Below, one piece after another: positions 25,901-37,155 of a stretch of DNA of 64,000 nucleotides. The notes under the pieces were generated by a model, which ran no database searches, was not told the origin of the DNA, and saw nothing but the letters and a program-made list of their open reading frames with translations. The stretch comes from Aquila chrysaetos chrysaetos (lineage: Eukaryota > Chordata > Aves > Accipitriformes > Accipitridae): contig NC_044014.1 in assembly GCF_900496995.4 (NCBI RefSeq), positions 3,840,501 through 3,904,500 of the forward strand, given 5' to 3'. A program made the position numbers and the translations under genes. How positions within the stretch are numbered: position 1 is the stretch's first letter; each line of letters opens with the position of its first letter.

Positions 25901-28900
25901 AGATGACAACCATCTAGGTAATCTGTACAAACACACAACCTACAAATTCTGGTTACGGTTATGAAAGTGCTGCATCATTGAATGTCTCTGTGTACTTAGA
26001 GTCAGCTATATAGAGAGCCAGGTCATGTATCTTCTACAGCAGGATCTTTTGAAAGGCACTAAAATTTGATAGCTCACATATAATAAGCAGCATCTCGGTA
26101 CAAGGGGTGGCAATATCTTAAGCAAAACCAATTTTCTTCAGTTTCTAACGTAGGGAAATAAACCTGCAAAGTCTTTAAAACCACAGAGCAATAGAGCTTT
26201 GATAGAGAGTGAAACAAAAAGCTCAACAAAACTCTGCAATGAAAAACTTGGGGAAAGAACTGGGAGTCATGCAGTTGTAATATAAGGATTGTATTAAACT
26301 TGGGCAGGCAAACTGTTGCCGCAGGACAAAAAGGGAATGTATAGCAATGATACCATGCAACACGGTACAACAGCACAACTGTGCCATGGGGGCAGCTTGT
26401 TTGGGTTTGAAAGCAATGTGGCCATGACATCTTGAGCACTATACAGTGCTGAACAGCCAGGAGTAACTCAGGAGCCTCTGCAGAGTGCTCCACTGCCATA
26501 GCTGAACTTGTTCAGGACTCGTTTCAGGATCCTTTCCTAGGCCCAAAGAACTCTGCACAAAAGGAAACTGTATGCAGGATATTTTTGGACTATTATCTCT
26601 GTACATCCTGAGAATGTATGGAAATCACAACGTCCTATTTCTTATGGTGATGGTAACAAACTTCTCCATAGCATTTTCAGCATTATTACTCTACTACACC
26701 AAAATTCAGAGCAAAACCAAAAAGCTTTCCATATGTAAAAAGAAATCAACCAAAAAAATAAATCAAATTCCTTGTTTGGTTGAAAGTAGGCATGGAAAAT
26801 TCCAGCTCCCATAGAAGAATTATTCTCAAAGCAAGAAAGCATACAAATTACAAAGACAGGATCCCCTTCTGAAAGTCTGTGATGTCATTTCAGCATAAAA
26901 AGTGTCGTACTTCATTTACAAATGTAAATTCTGTCTTACCTTGATAATACTTCCAATATGATTCTGTTGTATTAATATATCAGTTAATTCAGCAGTGTTA
27001 ACAGGAGCTTTTAGAAACAACTGGAAAATAAAAAACAAGTATTAAGAAGTTTTTGGCCTGATGATATATCATGGGCAACTTAGTAGAAAATAAAGTCAGT
27101 AATTTCTCTAAGTTGTTATGCAATACTCTGTTCCATTTTTAATTTCAGTTTAGTGAGTTTGTTTATTTAACTTCCTTCAATACAATACTGTAAAGACTAA
27201 AAATCAGCTTCTTGAAGGACTTGCTCCTTGACCTTCCACAAGCTGGCATTTTGCATACCTGGTACCCTTTTGAGTTTGGTATGATCTGAATGCTTGCTGA
27301 GCATAGGTTTACAACAGAAACATCCAAAAGAAGACTGGAAGCTGCCACGTTGAACAGACAAGATTACTTGTTTGTCTGTTTTTAAGGGCTGTAATTTTAA
27401 AAAAAAACAGCTCCAGGAAGCTGATTAACATTGAATGAGGTTTTCTGGGCAGCAACTAACACAATGAAGATGGAAAGATTACACACACTGTGGAAGAACA
27501 GCCCTACAGTTCATTGGGTAAAGTTTTTGAAACCATGGTTTAGAAGACACATGTTCTTTGTGGCTGTAATTGTTTAATCATCATGAGCTGAAGAACAGTA
27601 AAACTATGAATCAATACAGATAATGTGAACTGATGACTCTGTGTAACTCTTTAGATACTATTTATCAATGAACATATCAACCAAGCTAACAAGAAGTCAA
27701 AGTACCTGTTGTAGTAATTTCTTTATCCCATTAAAGTCATTGTCTGATATGGAATGTGCTTCGAATTCAATATTCACTTCCTATGAAGAAGTAAAATAGA
27801 GAATATCAAACATACCTGGCAAGAAGCTATATCAAAACAAAGCTAAACTATAAGAAACTTGAAGACAAGTAACGGTCAACATCAGAAATGGAACTTATTT
27901 ACATCTTTCAGTAATCTCAGCAATTGTTACAGTTATAATTTCTTCTGTAATCTTTAGAGAGCACCTGTGAAAGTAACTTTTTAAAACTGTGTTGTGAACA
28001 AACTTTTAATGCTTTGTTCCTGCAATCTGGTTCACACAATTATGTTTACCATAGCCACATAGACTCTTACTGCAGAGAGGCTTGATCCAGACAGTTAAAC
28101 TCTTAAAACTGCAGGATTGGAGTGTAACGCCTTGGCTAAAGATGAAGATTACTGCAGACATTTAAATAATTACACCCCAAACCATACTTCTGCTAACTCC
28201 TCAAATCCTAATGGTGTCATTAACCCCACTCTGGAAGTCTGCTCAGTAGGCACAGGATGAGACCTCGTCACAGCAAAACAGAATGTGAACTTCTGCTTCT
28301 CCTTCCAGAACAAATGCTGTGCACCTACCAAACATTTCTACTGGTATTCTATATTAATAGTACTGCCTGCCAAGGCTGCTTTGCCTACCTATTCTTCTGT
28401 GAACCACCGTTTGAGATCATCCACATTTACTTTGCCTTGCAACTGCTGGTTTGGATTCCACTTTCTGAACAATCTAAGCCACTGAGCCTTACTTTTGTCA
28501 CCAATGAAGACTCGGAACTCTCTCCAGTCCCATATTGAGGTCATGGTCTTTATTGTCCACTGGGAGAAGGGCCTTACAGGCCAATTTACAACGTAGAAAG
28601 CAGGCATACAACCACTTTTGAGGGAAAAAAAAAAAATACAGATCGGGTGACACACTCAGATATTCTTCTATGGTCTAGTAAAGCAAGGATGCTCTATAGA
28701 AGTAATACATAAGTGACTTTCTCAAGGAGGGCACATGATTTACTTGAGAAGCTACTTATACAAGAAAACAGATTGTATCTTTGGAGTATATAGCATTCAC
28801 TCCTGGCATCCAGGAACTTTTTGACTGCTTTGAAATTCAAGGATCTCACTGAATGATTAAGCCAGTAAATTCTGAACAAAACACAGTTTACAGTGGTTCT

Positions 28901-29803
28901 GAACACTGTGCAAATCATAGCCGTAAAACTGATATAAACCATGGGAGCACCAGATGTTCTAACACTGGTCTTGCTTCATGGCTTTTCCACTACCCAAAAT
29001 AACAGCCTGGTATGAGAGTTTACAAACCCTCCATCTTTCATCTATTAAAAAAAAAGGCAAATAAAGACTCATCATATATTTTGGTGTGTCCTGTCTTGCT
29101 ACTGTGTAGTTTATTCTCGTCCCCTGCCTTGCACCCAAAGCAAAGCAAGAGCCTGCAAAGCAAGCTGTTACATGCAACAACACTCTGCTATGTACAACAA
29201 TACAGTAGTGTGCAAACCTCCTTCTCAACAACCAGGCCCTACTTGGCAATCATATTATTGTTCTCAGATTGACAGAATTACACATGCTTCTTTCTACAAA
29301 GAAAACATCTGCATGAAGGAAGAGATTCTCCTTTTTCCACGTGAAGTGGTAAGAGGTGAAGGGAAAGGCTAATATGGCAAAAACAAAAATGCTGAGAATT
29401 ACAGAGAAACAAATGCCCTTCAAGTATATGACTTTACAAATTTCTAAGTTTGTACAGTTATAAGTGTTCAGTACATTTCTTTAATATTAGCAATGCACAC
29501 CTTCATGTCTTATACAAGAATTGAAGGAAAGTCAACACATCTTTATATCAACACTTCCAAACTGAAATAGATGTAATAATGATATATCATCCTCAAAATC
29601 TGGGCTACTAACTTAAAACAAGTGTTATATTGCAAATTTTAGCCAGTGCACAAACAATTGCAAATAAAACACAGTAGTGCACACCGGTGCAGGACATACA
29701 GCAACCATCCTCAAAACCTCTGTCACTGAAGACTCAAGAAACTTCATCCACAAACACCACAATAAAAAACACTGTCCTACCTATATTATGCAGGAATGCT
29801 GAG

Positions 29804-29834
<31 letters not shown>

Positions 29835-31215
29835 AAGGATTACTGCCATTAGCTTTAATTTCATAGCGTCTAGACACTAGTGCAACATCTTGTATCAGTT
29901 TACAAACACCAAACAGTACAAAAACTACTGGCAGTGCTAGTCAAGAACTTCACAAACACATCAGCTCAAACTAAGTCAGTACCCATTTAACATGGCACAC
30001 ATTTCTAGCACATGGTAAACGCGCTTTTCCATCATGTTAGTATGACTGATAACACAATCAAACTTACACTTTTTATCATGACATAGTTTTTAAAAAAGGT
30101 AGGGTTTGTTTTTTTTATTTGCTAACATAAGGTAACTAAGGCCTCATCTAAGAAAAAGGAAGATAATTAACTCAAAGTGAAATCCTAGTGAAGACAATCA
30201 AGTTAGCAAAGTATTTAATTTGAAATGTAAGTTAAAACCCATAGATACTTTTGTTCTTCGGCCCTTTTAAGCCCTGTGAAAATGACAGATTGCCTTATCA
30301 CCCAAGGATTTTAATAAGAGTTCAAAGTCAGCGCATATCTCTTCCTTTCCTAGAAAGGGGGACTCCTCCCTCAGTGTTGTGTTTCACAATTAAATAATGC
30401 ATTTTCACATATGTCCAGGTGCAGATACAGAGAGAACGAGCAAGCTCAGAAAAGAAATTAATGTTTGATTTCCGTGAGGTCTGGTGTTTTTTCTCCCCCC
30501 CCCCCCCCCCCCCCCCCCGCCCCTTACACAAAAAGCAAATTAGAGCAAATCTTTTGTGTTGAAAGCATTATTTTCAAGTGGCTGCCTGCAGTCCCACTCA
30601 AGAACGACGCAGACAGGCTACACGCAAGGGCCAAGTCTGTACGACTGACTGCGGCCTCGGGGATTCCAACATTTAAAAAAAGAACAAAACTATTAAAAAA
30701 TTAAGACCCTCGACAACTTTTAACGCAGCAACAGGAACCCACGGCCCCACGCTGGCCCCGTCCCCGACCCACGGGTGCCTCGCAAGGGGCTTTACAGGGG
30801 GACACCCCCCCCCCCCCCGCGCCTTCCCAACAGCTTCCAGTTACGGCTTCGTGAGCCCGGCTGCTTGTTTCTATCGTTTTACAACTTATGTTAGCGACGG
30901 TGGATCAAAAGAGGAGGGGAAGGCTCCGGAGGAGGGCAGGGGATGGCCGGGGCGGGGGGGGGGCACCGAGGGACTCTGAGGGGAGGAATGGCGGGCGCGG
31001 GCACCGAGGGAGCCTGAGGGGAGGGAAGGCGGGCGCAGGCCCCGCGAGGGGCCCCGCTCCCCCCCGCTCACCTCATCGATCCTCTCCTCCTCCTCCTCCT
31101 CCTCCTCCTCCGAGTCCGAGTCCGAGTCCGACTCGCCCGACTCCGGCTCCGAGCCGCGCTCCTCGGCGGCGGGTTGGGGCTGAGGCCGAGCCCTCCGCTT
31201 CGCCGGCGTCGCCAT
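19738..31215 (-). CDS. BCCIP: BCCIP, BRCA2- and CDKN1A(p21)-interacting protein
   Basis: Seven coding exons, all in frame, give a complete 309-residue protein (human beta isoform 314): 31072-31215, 27706-27780, 26940-27020, 25715-25807, 24986-25173, 23471-23648 and 19738-19908. The start ATG has a good context (AAC before, G after). Residues 20-48 are a Ser/Asp/Glu-rich acidic tail with nine Glu in a row, followed by the conserved BCP1/BCCIP domain: VNIEFEAHSISDNDF, LFLKAPVNTAELTDILIQQ, SERFINVPPQIALPM, NKPCGKC, FANAEEEFFYE and GGKWSFDDVPMKPLR. Family knowledge: it is a nuclear protein in homologous recombination, p21-linked cell-cycle control, and ribosomal protein and 60S assembly (yeast Bcp1). 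The C-terminus is beta-like (KALLKFSYSV...DYLSV), not the primate alpha type. It shares a promoter island with UROS and converges on DHX32. Confidence 0.97.
20178..20193 (+). repeat. Poly-G tract (16)
   Basis: A pure G run in the BCCIP intron between exons 6 and 7, poly-C in the sense of the gene. Confidence 0.9.
23471..23648 (-). CDS. BCCIP: BCCIP exon 6
   Basis: 178 nt, acceptor CTTTAG, donor GTAACA, returning to phase 0. It encodes KELTEAQRTNKPCGKCHYY, a basic linker (SNSKRREGRNQQK) and FANAEEEFFYE. Confidence 0.96.
24986..25173 (-). CDS. BCCIP: BCCIP exon 5
   Basis: 188 nt, acceptor TTCTAG, donor GTAAGT, leaving phase 2. It encodes GTQCAEQIKELILSRCEK to STKPVGLLLSERFINVPPQ. Confidence 0.96.
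25715..25807 (-). CDS. BCCIP: BCCIP exon 4
   Basis: 31 codons, acceptor AAATAG, donor GTTGGT. It encodes a second acidic stretch (EDSSDDDEDDDE) followed by VFGFISCLNLMERK. Confidence 0.95.
26940..27020 (-). CDS. BCCIP: BCCIP exon 3
   Basis: 27 codons, acceptor TTTCCAG, donor GTAAGA. It encodes LFLKAPVNTAELTDILIQQ then NHIGSIIK, nearly identical to human. Confidence 0.96.
27706..27780 (-). CDS. BCCIP: BCCIP exon 2
   Basis: 25 codons, phase 0 at both ends, acceptor TTCATAG, donor GTACTT. It encodes EVNIEFEAHSISDNDF to KKLLQQ, close to human EVNIEFEAYSLSDNDY. Confidence 0.96.
28389..28655 (-). other. Unidentified exon-like open reading frame in BCCIP intron 1
   Basis: A minus-strand frame of 88 codons, of which about 70 look protein-like and are rich in Trp and charged residues (WPVRPFSQWTIKTM, WREFRVFIGDKSKAQWL, VNVDDLKRWFTEE). 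A pyrimidine tract plus AAAG lies just upstream of the protein-like part. Its stop codon TAG is directly followed by GTAGGC, a possible donor. It is not part of known BCCIP isoforms, and entering from BCCIP exon 1 in phase 0 puts it out of frame. No family was recognised. It may be a retrocopy or transposon fragment, a separate exon, or chance. Confidence 0.25.
30495..30518 (+). repeat. Poly-C tract (24)
   Basis: A pure C run in BCCIP intron 1 about 240 bp upstream of the CpG island edge. On the BCCIP-sense strand it is poly-G, with quadruplex potential. Confidence 0.9.
31072..31215 (-). CDS. BCCIP: BCCIP exon 1 (acidic N-terminus)
   Basis: 48 codons, MATPAKRRARPQPQ to ERIDE, donor GTGAGC on the minus strand. 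A GAG microsatellite (plus-strand TCC run near 31082-31111) encodes the Glu tract after three Ser-Asp pairs. Confidence 0.95.
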
Positions 31216-31219
31216 GTTG
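31210..31219 (-). promoter_or_regulatory. BCCIP: YY1-like site over BCCIP start codon
   Basis: On the minus strand CAACATGGCG fits the YY1 core (AAnATGGCG). Such sites often overlap the first ATG of housekeeping genes with short 5' UTRs. Confidence 0.4.
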
Positions 31220-31226
31220 CCTTGGC

Positions 31227-31236
31227 GCGCAGGCGC
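31227..31236. promoter_or_regulatory. NRF1-like site
   Basis: GCGCAGGCGC matches the palindromic NRF1 core GCGCAnGCGC. It lies 12 bp upstream of the BCCIP start codon, between the two divergent genes. Confidence 0.45.
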
Positions 31237-31245
31237 TCCCCACAG

Positions 31246-31251
31246 CCGGAA
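31246..31251 (+). promoter_or_regulatory. ETS-type site
   Basis: CCGGAA core in the CpG island, about 30 bp from the BCCIP start and upstream of the putative UROS exon 1. ETS/GABP sites are common in bidirectional promoters. Confidence 0.35.
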
Positions 31252-31269
31252 TAGGCCGCGGACGAGAGA

Positions 31270-31332
31270 GCGGCCGCGGGCAGGCGCGGTGCCCGCTCGG
31301 GGGGGGGCCCGGCTGCCGGCACTCCGCTTTAG
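31270..31332 (+). other. UROS: Putative UROS noncoding exon 1
   Basis: The CpG island has a strong donor, TTTAG followed by GTGAGC, after 31332 on the + strand. UROS begins with an untranslated exon in mammals, so this is the best candidate. The 5' limit is only a guess, and other donors downstream (for example GTACGT near 31820) cannot be excluded. Confidence 0.45.
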
Positions 31333-34300
31333 GTGAGCGCCGGGCCGGACACCCTCAGCAAGGGCCCGGCGGGAGGGCTGTGGCCTCGGCCGGGCCGGAC
31401 ACCCTCAGCAAGGGCCCGGCGGGAGGGCTGTGGCCTCGGCCGGTCCGGAGCAGCGTCGGGTGCGGGCCTCCGGCTGTGTGGTGACCGCAGCGCGGTAAAC
31501 CTCCGCAGGCGGGAGTTGGGGTTATGTCCTGCCTGCCCGCCGTGAATCCCAGGGAAAGGCTGTGGTAAACGGCCAAGGGACGGGGGTTGAGGGTCCCGGG
31601 GCCGGGCCTGCCCCCGCCGGGGCGGCTGGGGAGCTGGGGGGGGGGACGGACACACGTCCCGGTCCGCCCCTCTCCTCGCTCCTAAAAAAAAAACAAAACC
31701 AAAAACCCAAAAGTTGGGATTTCCTCTTCGTGCTGCTGCTGTCACCTGCTTTAAAAGAAATAGAGTATTCTGGGAAAGTCACCCGGACTCTGCCGTGACT
31801 CCAGACACGCTTGGAAACGGTACGTGGAAGCGTGGGTGCGTGTGAATCGTTGTTGCTGCCTGCCCTCTTTAAAGGCAAGCGAAATAATTGACCCCTGTGA
31901 CAAATGTCTTCAGGTTTCTTCTAGGCTCACCACCTCTGTTCTTGGCCTGTTTCTGTGGAACCTGTCCATTACACCGTTGTGACGAAAAGAAAGCCAGACG
32001 GAGGCTGAAGTACAGTACAGGGGCCTAAAAATCTGTCCTGAGCATCTATGACATTAGTCAAACTGCTGAAAGCCAAATTAAAAAAGGAATCAAGTGCTTA
32101 GTTAAAAAAATAATTCCCAGACTTGTTACATGTAATTCCAGGCAAACAAACAGAAAAGGCAGTGAGGTGGAATACAGTAAACACAATGTAAATGTGGCTT
32201 TCATAAAAATACTCATCAGGAAAATGTGTTGAAAAATGCTAAGCACTAAAAGCATAGAAGTGGCCATTAATGTTTGAGCTCATTCATGCAGACCCTGTTC
32301 CATTTAAGTCTTCATGTCTAGTTAAGAAAGGTAGGTGTTAATGAGGTCATTTGAGGAAGAGGATTGGGCATTTGCTACTGCCAGCCAGAAGAAATGCAAG
32401 GCATTGGGATGTAGGGCCTGGGATGTAATTCTGGCTTTATAAATATAATCCAAATAGAATTTACATGTCTTTTTAAAGTATCAAACATGTGTGTGTTTAT
32501 TTTTTTTAATTATTTTTTGAGAGCTGCGCCTGCTCTCGGAGCACTTAGGTCATTTCCAAAATACAAATACTGATACACAGGGAAAGAATTAAGTGTGGAG
32601 AAAGATATATTGGCAAAGCCCTTTACTGCTGCAGTAAAACTGCCTCTGTGGGGATGCAATCTGTATCTATATACAGTTTTCCATTTTATTTTTGAAACTG
32701 TATCAGTCAAGAATGACACTAATTACTAACACTGCTTTTGGTAAAAGTCCATGACGTAGTAGAAGGATCTGAGTCCTTTGCTGCTCCTCCGGATTGCCAC
32801 TTTAAAGAAAGTTTTGTTGTTGAGTTTTGCGACTTAGACACCCAAACAGTAGGAATTGTTGTGAAATCTTTTGGTGGTTGTTGTTGTTACTTGATGGTAC
32901 AGGTATTACATTATCTGTGAATTTGGTAGATTTCTGAACCATACTTCATGGCAGCCTTACAGGTAGGCTTTTTTTCTTCTCTAGTTATTAAACCCATCAA
33001 ATCATAGTAAAAGAATATTGGTAAGAAATGCATAGCATCAAAAATCCTAGCCCAGGGATTTTTAGAGGTTTTTTAAAAATCATATCTCAATAGTGTCTCC
33101 TAATTCATTTCCATTTATGTTTATGATGGAACAGACAATTCCCTTTGCACTTGGCAATCAAACCTTATTGTGTGACACATACAGTTGCTTATAATCAGAA
33201 TAATGTTAGAAAAGTTTAATATATTTTGCAGCTCTTGGTGTCACGTAGCAGCAAGAAACAAAAGGACCCATTTATTTCTTTTTGCAAGCTGTCCTCTATT
33301 AGACATAGTTGGCAATTAGTTTGGGGACAGCTTTTGAAATCAAAGTTGAATGACCCACAGACGCGTTCTTTCTGTACAATGTTTTATATAAAAAATCTGC
33401 AAAGGTTTTTTTTAATATGAAAGAGTATTGCTCATTTTTACTGCAGTAATATCAGGCAGACACATTGTAATTAGCTATATATTTTAATTGAAGGCACAGG
33501 GATGTTGAATTTTACTGTGTGATGCTGTGAATGGGAAACATTTCAATTATGTCTGTAAGCATGATGTTCTGAATATGCAACGTGACCTAAAATTACCCTT
33601 CCTCTAAATTAAGTAAGGTGGACTTAAGTAATGTGAACTCAGAGAAATAGCACCAAACTGGTTTTAGCCTTCAGTCATGATGCAATGCCTCAAACACTCC
33701 AGTCACTCTTGTAGTTTGTTATCAGAGCTAACTGGATGGTTCCCAAACCTCCGATTGACTAATACAAGTTTTTCTTCATCTTTGTGTCTGTGTGCTCAAG
33801 ACAAAAAAATCTGTTATCTCTTATTAGCTGTTTTCAAGCGGAATGGTTTTTAAATGGTATTTTTTTAACATTTGAAGAACAATCTTTGCAGGGTTGTTAT
33901 TGGTGCTCAGGCAGACAAAGTGCTTGTTTAGTGAGCCAAAAGTGGGCAGTCAGCATCATCCAATAAACAAAGACTTGGCAGTGTAAAACTTATTAAGGTT
34001 ATTCGTACACATTCTCTTTTCCAGATACAGATTGAGCACTGCTGGACTCTGCTAAGTCCATTCATTGTTCTAAATAGAAACTTTTAATGGTTGTTCAGAA
34101 GTTTGTGCATACCTCTGATTAAATATATATTATATAAGATATAATTTATAAACAAAATGTATAAGATACCTAAAGTATATCTTTGTATTGTAAGTGTTTC
34201 CCTCAGAATACATCAAAAATTACCGAAGATGCTGCACGTCTTCTTTATGTGCTTTCTCTTAATGCTCTTTTATTCAAGAGGAATGTTTGTCAGGGTTCTT

Positions 34301-37065
34301 GACTCTAAGTGTATTTAGCAGAAAGCTAGCTGTTTGGAAAATTGTATTTCAGTCATTTGTAGGGCACTCCTTAGTAACATCTCAAGGACACAAGTAAACC
34401 AATAAATATACTGTATTTCTCTTACCATTCCCAGTGCAGTGGGACCCCCGCATCATTGCAGCAAGTCACAAAAACTTCGTACGTTTTTTTTCCCCACAAA
34501 AAGAATCCATCATGAAGTTTTAACTTGTTCACCCTTTGAATGTATATTGGCATATTTTTGGTTTGAAAATGTGCTCATGTGCGCTTGTTCCTCCTCGGGA
34601 TCTTGTGGGCCTTCTTTTCTGCCTGCCCGTTAAGATGGCCTTTTGCCCCGATTCACAGCGATGTGTCAGTGGTGGTAGGGCACACTTGCTAAGAAAGTGT
34701 TGGGTGTGATGACCAGGCTTTTGGAAATGGGTATATTCCACCAGTTTTCCTTTGGCCACGCCTGTCACCAAATGCGTGGGAACCTCTCTGAACTGTGTAG
34801 GCAAAAAGAACAGAACGGTCTGAGAAGTTTATGGCTGTGGAAAAGGAGACTAATTTTTTCAGCAGTAAAACCAAATGCAGTCAGAAGGTAGTTGCAGATC
34901 AAAATACATGTTTTTCATGAATGCACAAACTTACAGATTCTCTAGGTCAAATTTGTCTTCTGTTGGACACTTGCAGCCCCTTTTTGGGGTCGATAAATGA
35001 GCTGCCTTCTGGCAGAATTGAAAATAAGCCAGTGGCTTCTAGGAGCGCCAGAGCTGTGCAGTCTTGCTCTTTATACAAGTGAGCCAGATGGCTGAGTCCA
35101 AAATACAGCTTGTATGATTTCTTTGTAGAGGAGACAGCTAGGTAATTGCATCTGGCAGTAGTTCATGATATTTTATGACTTTGTAATTATTGTTTGGTTT
35201 CAGTATATATTTTGTATGCAGGATCTAAACAAAATAATTTGATTATTGTAAGTCACCTTGTTAAGCATGGGTGTTTACCCATTTCTTATTGTTATTCATT
35301 ACTTGACACAGTAATAGGGCATAGGATGGGAAGTTAATTTGTTCTAACTACCTAAAGTAATTAATTAGAAATCGGCTTTCCCCAGGTGTACCTGAATTAA
35401 CTCTCTCATGTCATCTGGGGGTTTTATTACAATATTTTTGGAAATTGCTCTTTCCAGAAAGTATTGTTATCTTGTATTATACAGTTTGGAAAGATTTTTA
35501 TTTTTTTTCTTACATTTATGTTTTGTTGACTTCCTAATGTTATTAAATCTTATGTATTTTGGAAATAGGAAGGTGTGGTAAGTTAGAGTTAACATTTTTA
35601 TTGGTGCTGTTAGACTTTAAGAGTACTAGTAGAAATGTAAGTTTATCATACTTAGAGCATAAGCACTGAAGGTGGAGTTACAGGAAAGATTGTTAGTAAC
35701 ATCAGTATCAGAACAACAATCTGTACTACAAAGAACTATGGGCAAAGAATGTTTTTATAAGAATGTTGGATTTTTAAAGTGAAGACTGTTACAATGTTAA
35801 AGTAACTGAGAAAAGTCACTTAGCCCTACCTTCTTCAAGCTACTCAAGTATTTGGGTGTCCAACTCTTGAAAGCCATGGATGAGATCTACTTTGGGGTCT
35901 ACTTTGGCATTTGCTGTAGTTTGAAATTGGCGAGAATTACACTTTTTGAGAATATGGCCCTCGACAAAGTCCTTGTTTCTTCTTCTGTGTGTGTTTTTAG
36001 TCGTTCCCTTTGACTTCACTGGCCTTGGTATTTCAGAACTGCAAAGCCATACCAGTTCCCATTGTGTCAATACTGAGCGCTGGAAGACTTGTGGAAACGC
36101 AGACTTCCGTGTCTAACGGTTAAGACGTTTTGTCTTTGATGAAGTTTTGAGGATTTGAATGCATGTCATGCAAATGAATAAAATTTGAAATGTTCTGTAC
36201 CTTTGAATATTCATAATTACTAATTTTAAAGTGAATTTGCTAGTATGTAATGTATCAGGAAAGTAACACATAGATAGTTAAGGTAAATGTGCAGTTAGAG
36301 AATGGATTTTTGTTTGTTTGTATTATCACATTTGTTTACTTTGATGCTTGGTATATTTGCTTACCTGTTGTAGCAGACTTTGAATTCAGCACCAAAGTCA
36401 ACTTTTAAGGAACTGACAACTATCATCTTCTATTTTAATGACAGAATATATTTTTTCAGTCTTGCCTTGTTTACTATAGATATATCAAAGAAGGCATATG
36501 AATATCACACATATTATATTCAGATGTATAAATGTGTGTATATACACGCACACATATGTTTGTATTTTAAAAAAAAAAAATTGAAACACTGCCTTGCACG
36601 TTTTCCCCCATGGAAAGGGTGAGACCCCAAATGCATCAAATTAAATCACTTGATACATAAGCCCTTGCATACTCATTATGATGAGCATAAGGTGGAAACT
36701 AGCATGGAAATGAATAGAATAGAATAAGTTTTTATAGATAGGAGCTTATTACGTTGCTGAACATGACTGCATTGTAGGGGTTGTTACTTCCTTTACAAAA
36801 CATTCTCCTTTAAAATGTACTCTCCTTGATGACTTTCATTACAGCTTCTCCCTTAAGCAGTATTATCTAAAGACAGCATGTTATTTGTTGGTCTTATCAG
36901 GGTGGATGTTCATGCCCAGAGAATGTACGTTAACTGCTTACTCATTGTATAGAGAGCAGTGCAACTGTTAGCAACCCAGTTTCTTTGAAGCTGAGCTATT
37001 AAAGTCGCTGTTGAGTAGAAAGACATCTAGATCTAATTTAGATAAATTCTGTTATTATATTTCAG
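31333..37065 (+). other. UROS: UROS intron 1
   Basis: About 5.7 kb between the putative exon 1 donor and the ATTTCAG acceptor before the coding start. Mammalian UROS has an erythroid promoter in this intron, but I could not assign one here. The 50-bp duplication lies at its 5' end. No further repeat was recognised. Confidence 0.5.
31341..31440 (+). repeat. Exact 50-bp tandem duplication
   Basis: 31341-31390 and 31391-31440 are identical GC-rich 50-mers starting CGGGCCGGACACC, and the sequence after the second copy begins like a third. It lies 8 bp past the putative UROS exon 1 donor. Confidence 0.95.
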
Positions 37066-37092
37066 AGTTCTTTTGCAGTTATTTGGTAAACA

Positions 37093-37155
37093 ATGAAGGT
37101 TCTGTTGCTGAAGGATCCCAAAGACAAAGATTCAGGACCAGATCCGTATATGAAA
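37093..37155 (+). CDS. UROS: UROS coding exon 1
   Basis: 21 codons from ATG ([13 protein letters not shown]...PYMK), donor GTGAGT, phase 0. The exon probably begins at 37066 after ATTTCAG, leaving a 27-bp leader. Confidence 0.93.

Larger units (their letters stand above)
27781..31071 (-). other. BCCIP: BCCIP intron 1
   Basis: 3.3 kb. It holds an exon-like open frame at 28389-28655, an A-run of 20 at 29807-29826, a C-run of 24 at 30495-30518 and a C-run of 14 at 30805-30818. Its 5' end lies within the CpG island. Confidence 0.85.
30740..31670. promoter_or_regulatory. CpG island, bidirectional BCCIP/UROS promoter
   Basis: About 0.9 kb of GC-rich, CpG-dense sequence in an otherwise AT-rich window. 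It covers BCCIP exon 1 (-) and the likely UROS exon 1 (+), so the two genes diverge from it. No TATA box is evident. Visible candidate sites are an NRF1-like GCGCAGGCGC at 31227-31236, a YY1-like CAACATGGCG (minus) at 31210-31219 over the BCCIP start codon, and an ETS-type CCGGAA at 31246-31251. This is the usual layout of a TATA-less housekeeping promoter. Confidence 0.85.

Noticed and set aside
26074-26499. 141-codon minus-strand ORF in a BCCIP intron
   Set aside because: Low-complexity, Cys/His/Leu-rich translation without a motif; lies between two firm BCCIP exons and would not be in any BCCIP isoform.
31341-31440. Two-copy repeat considered as a CRISPR-like or regulatory array
   Set aside because: Adjacent direct duplication without spacers in a vertebrate genome; a plain tandem duplication explains it.
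30888-31484. 198-codon plus-strand ORF across the CpG island
   Set aside because: Composition artefact (Gly/Arg/Pro) antisense to BCCIP exon 1 and running into the 50-bp duplication.
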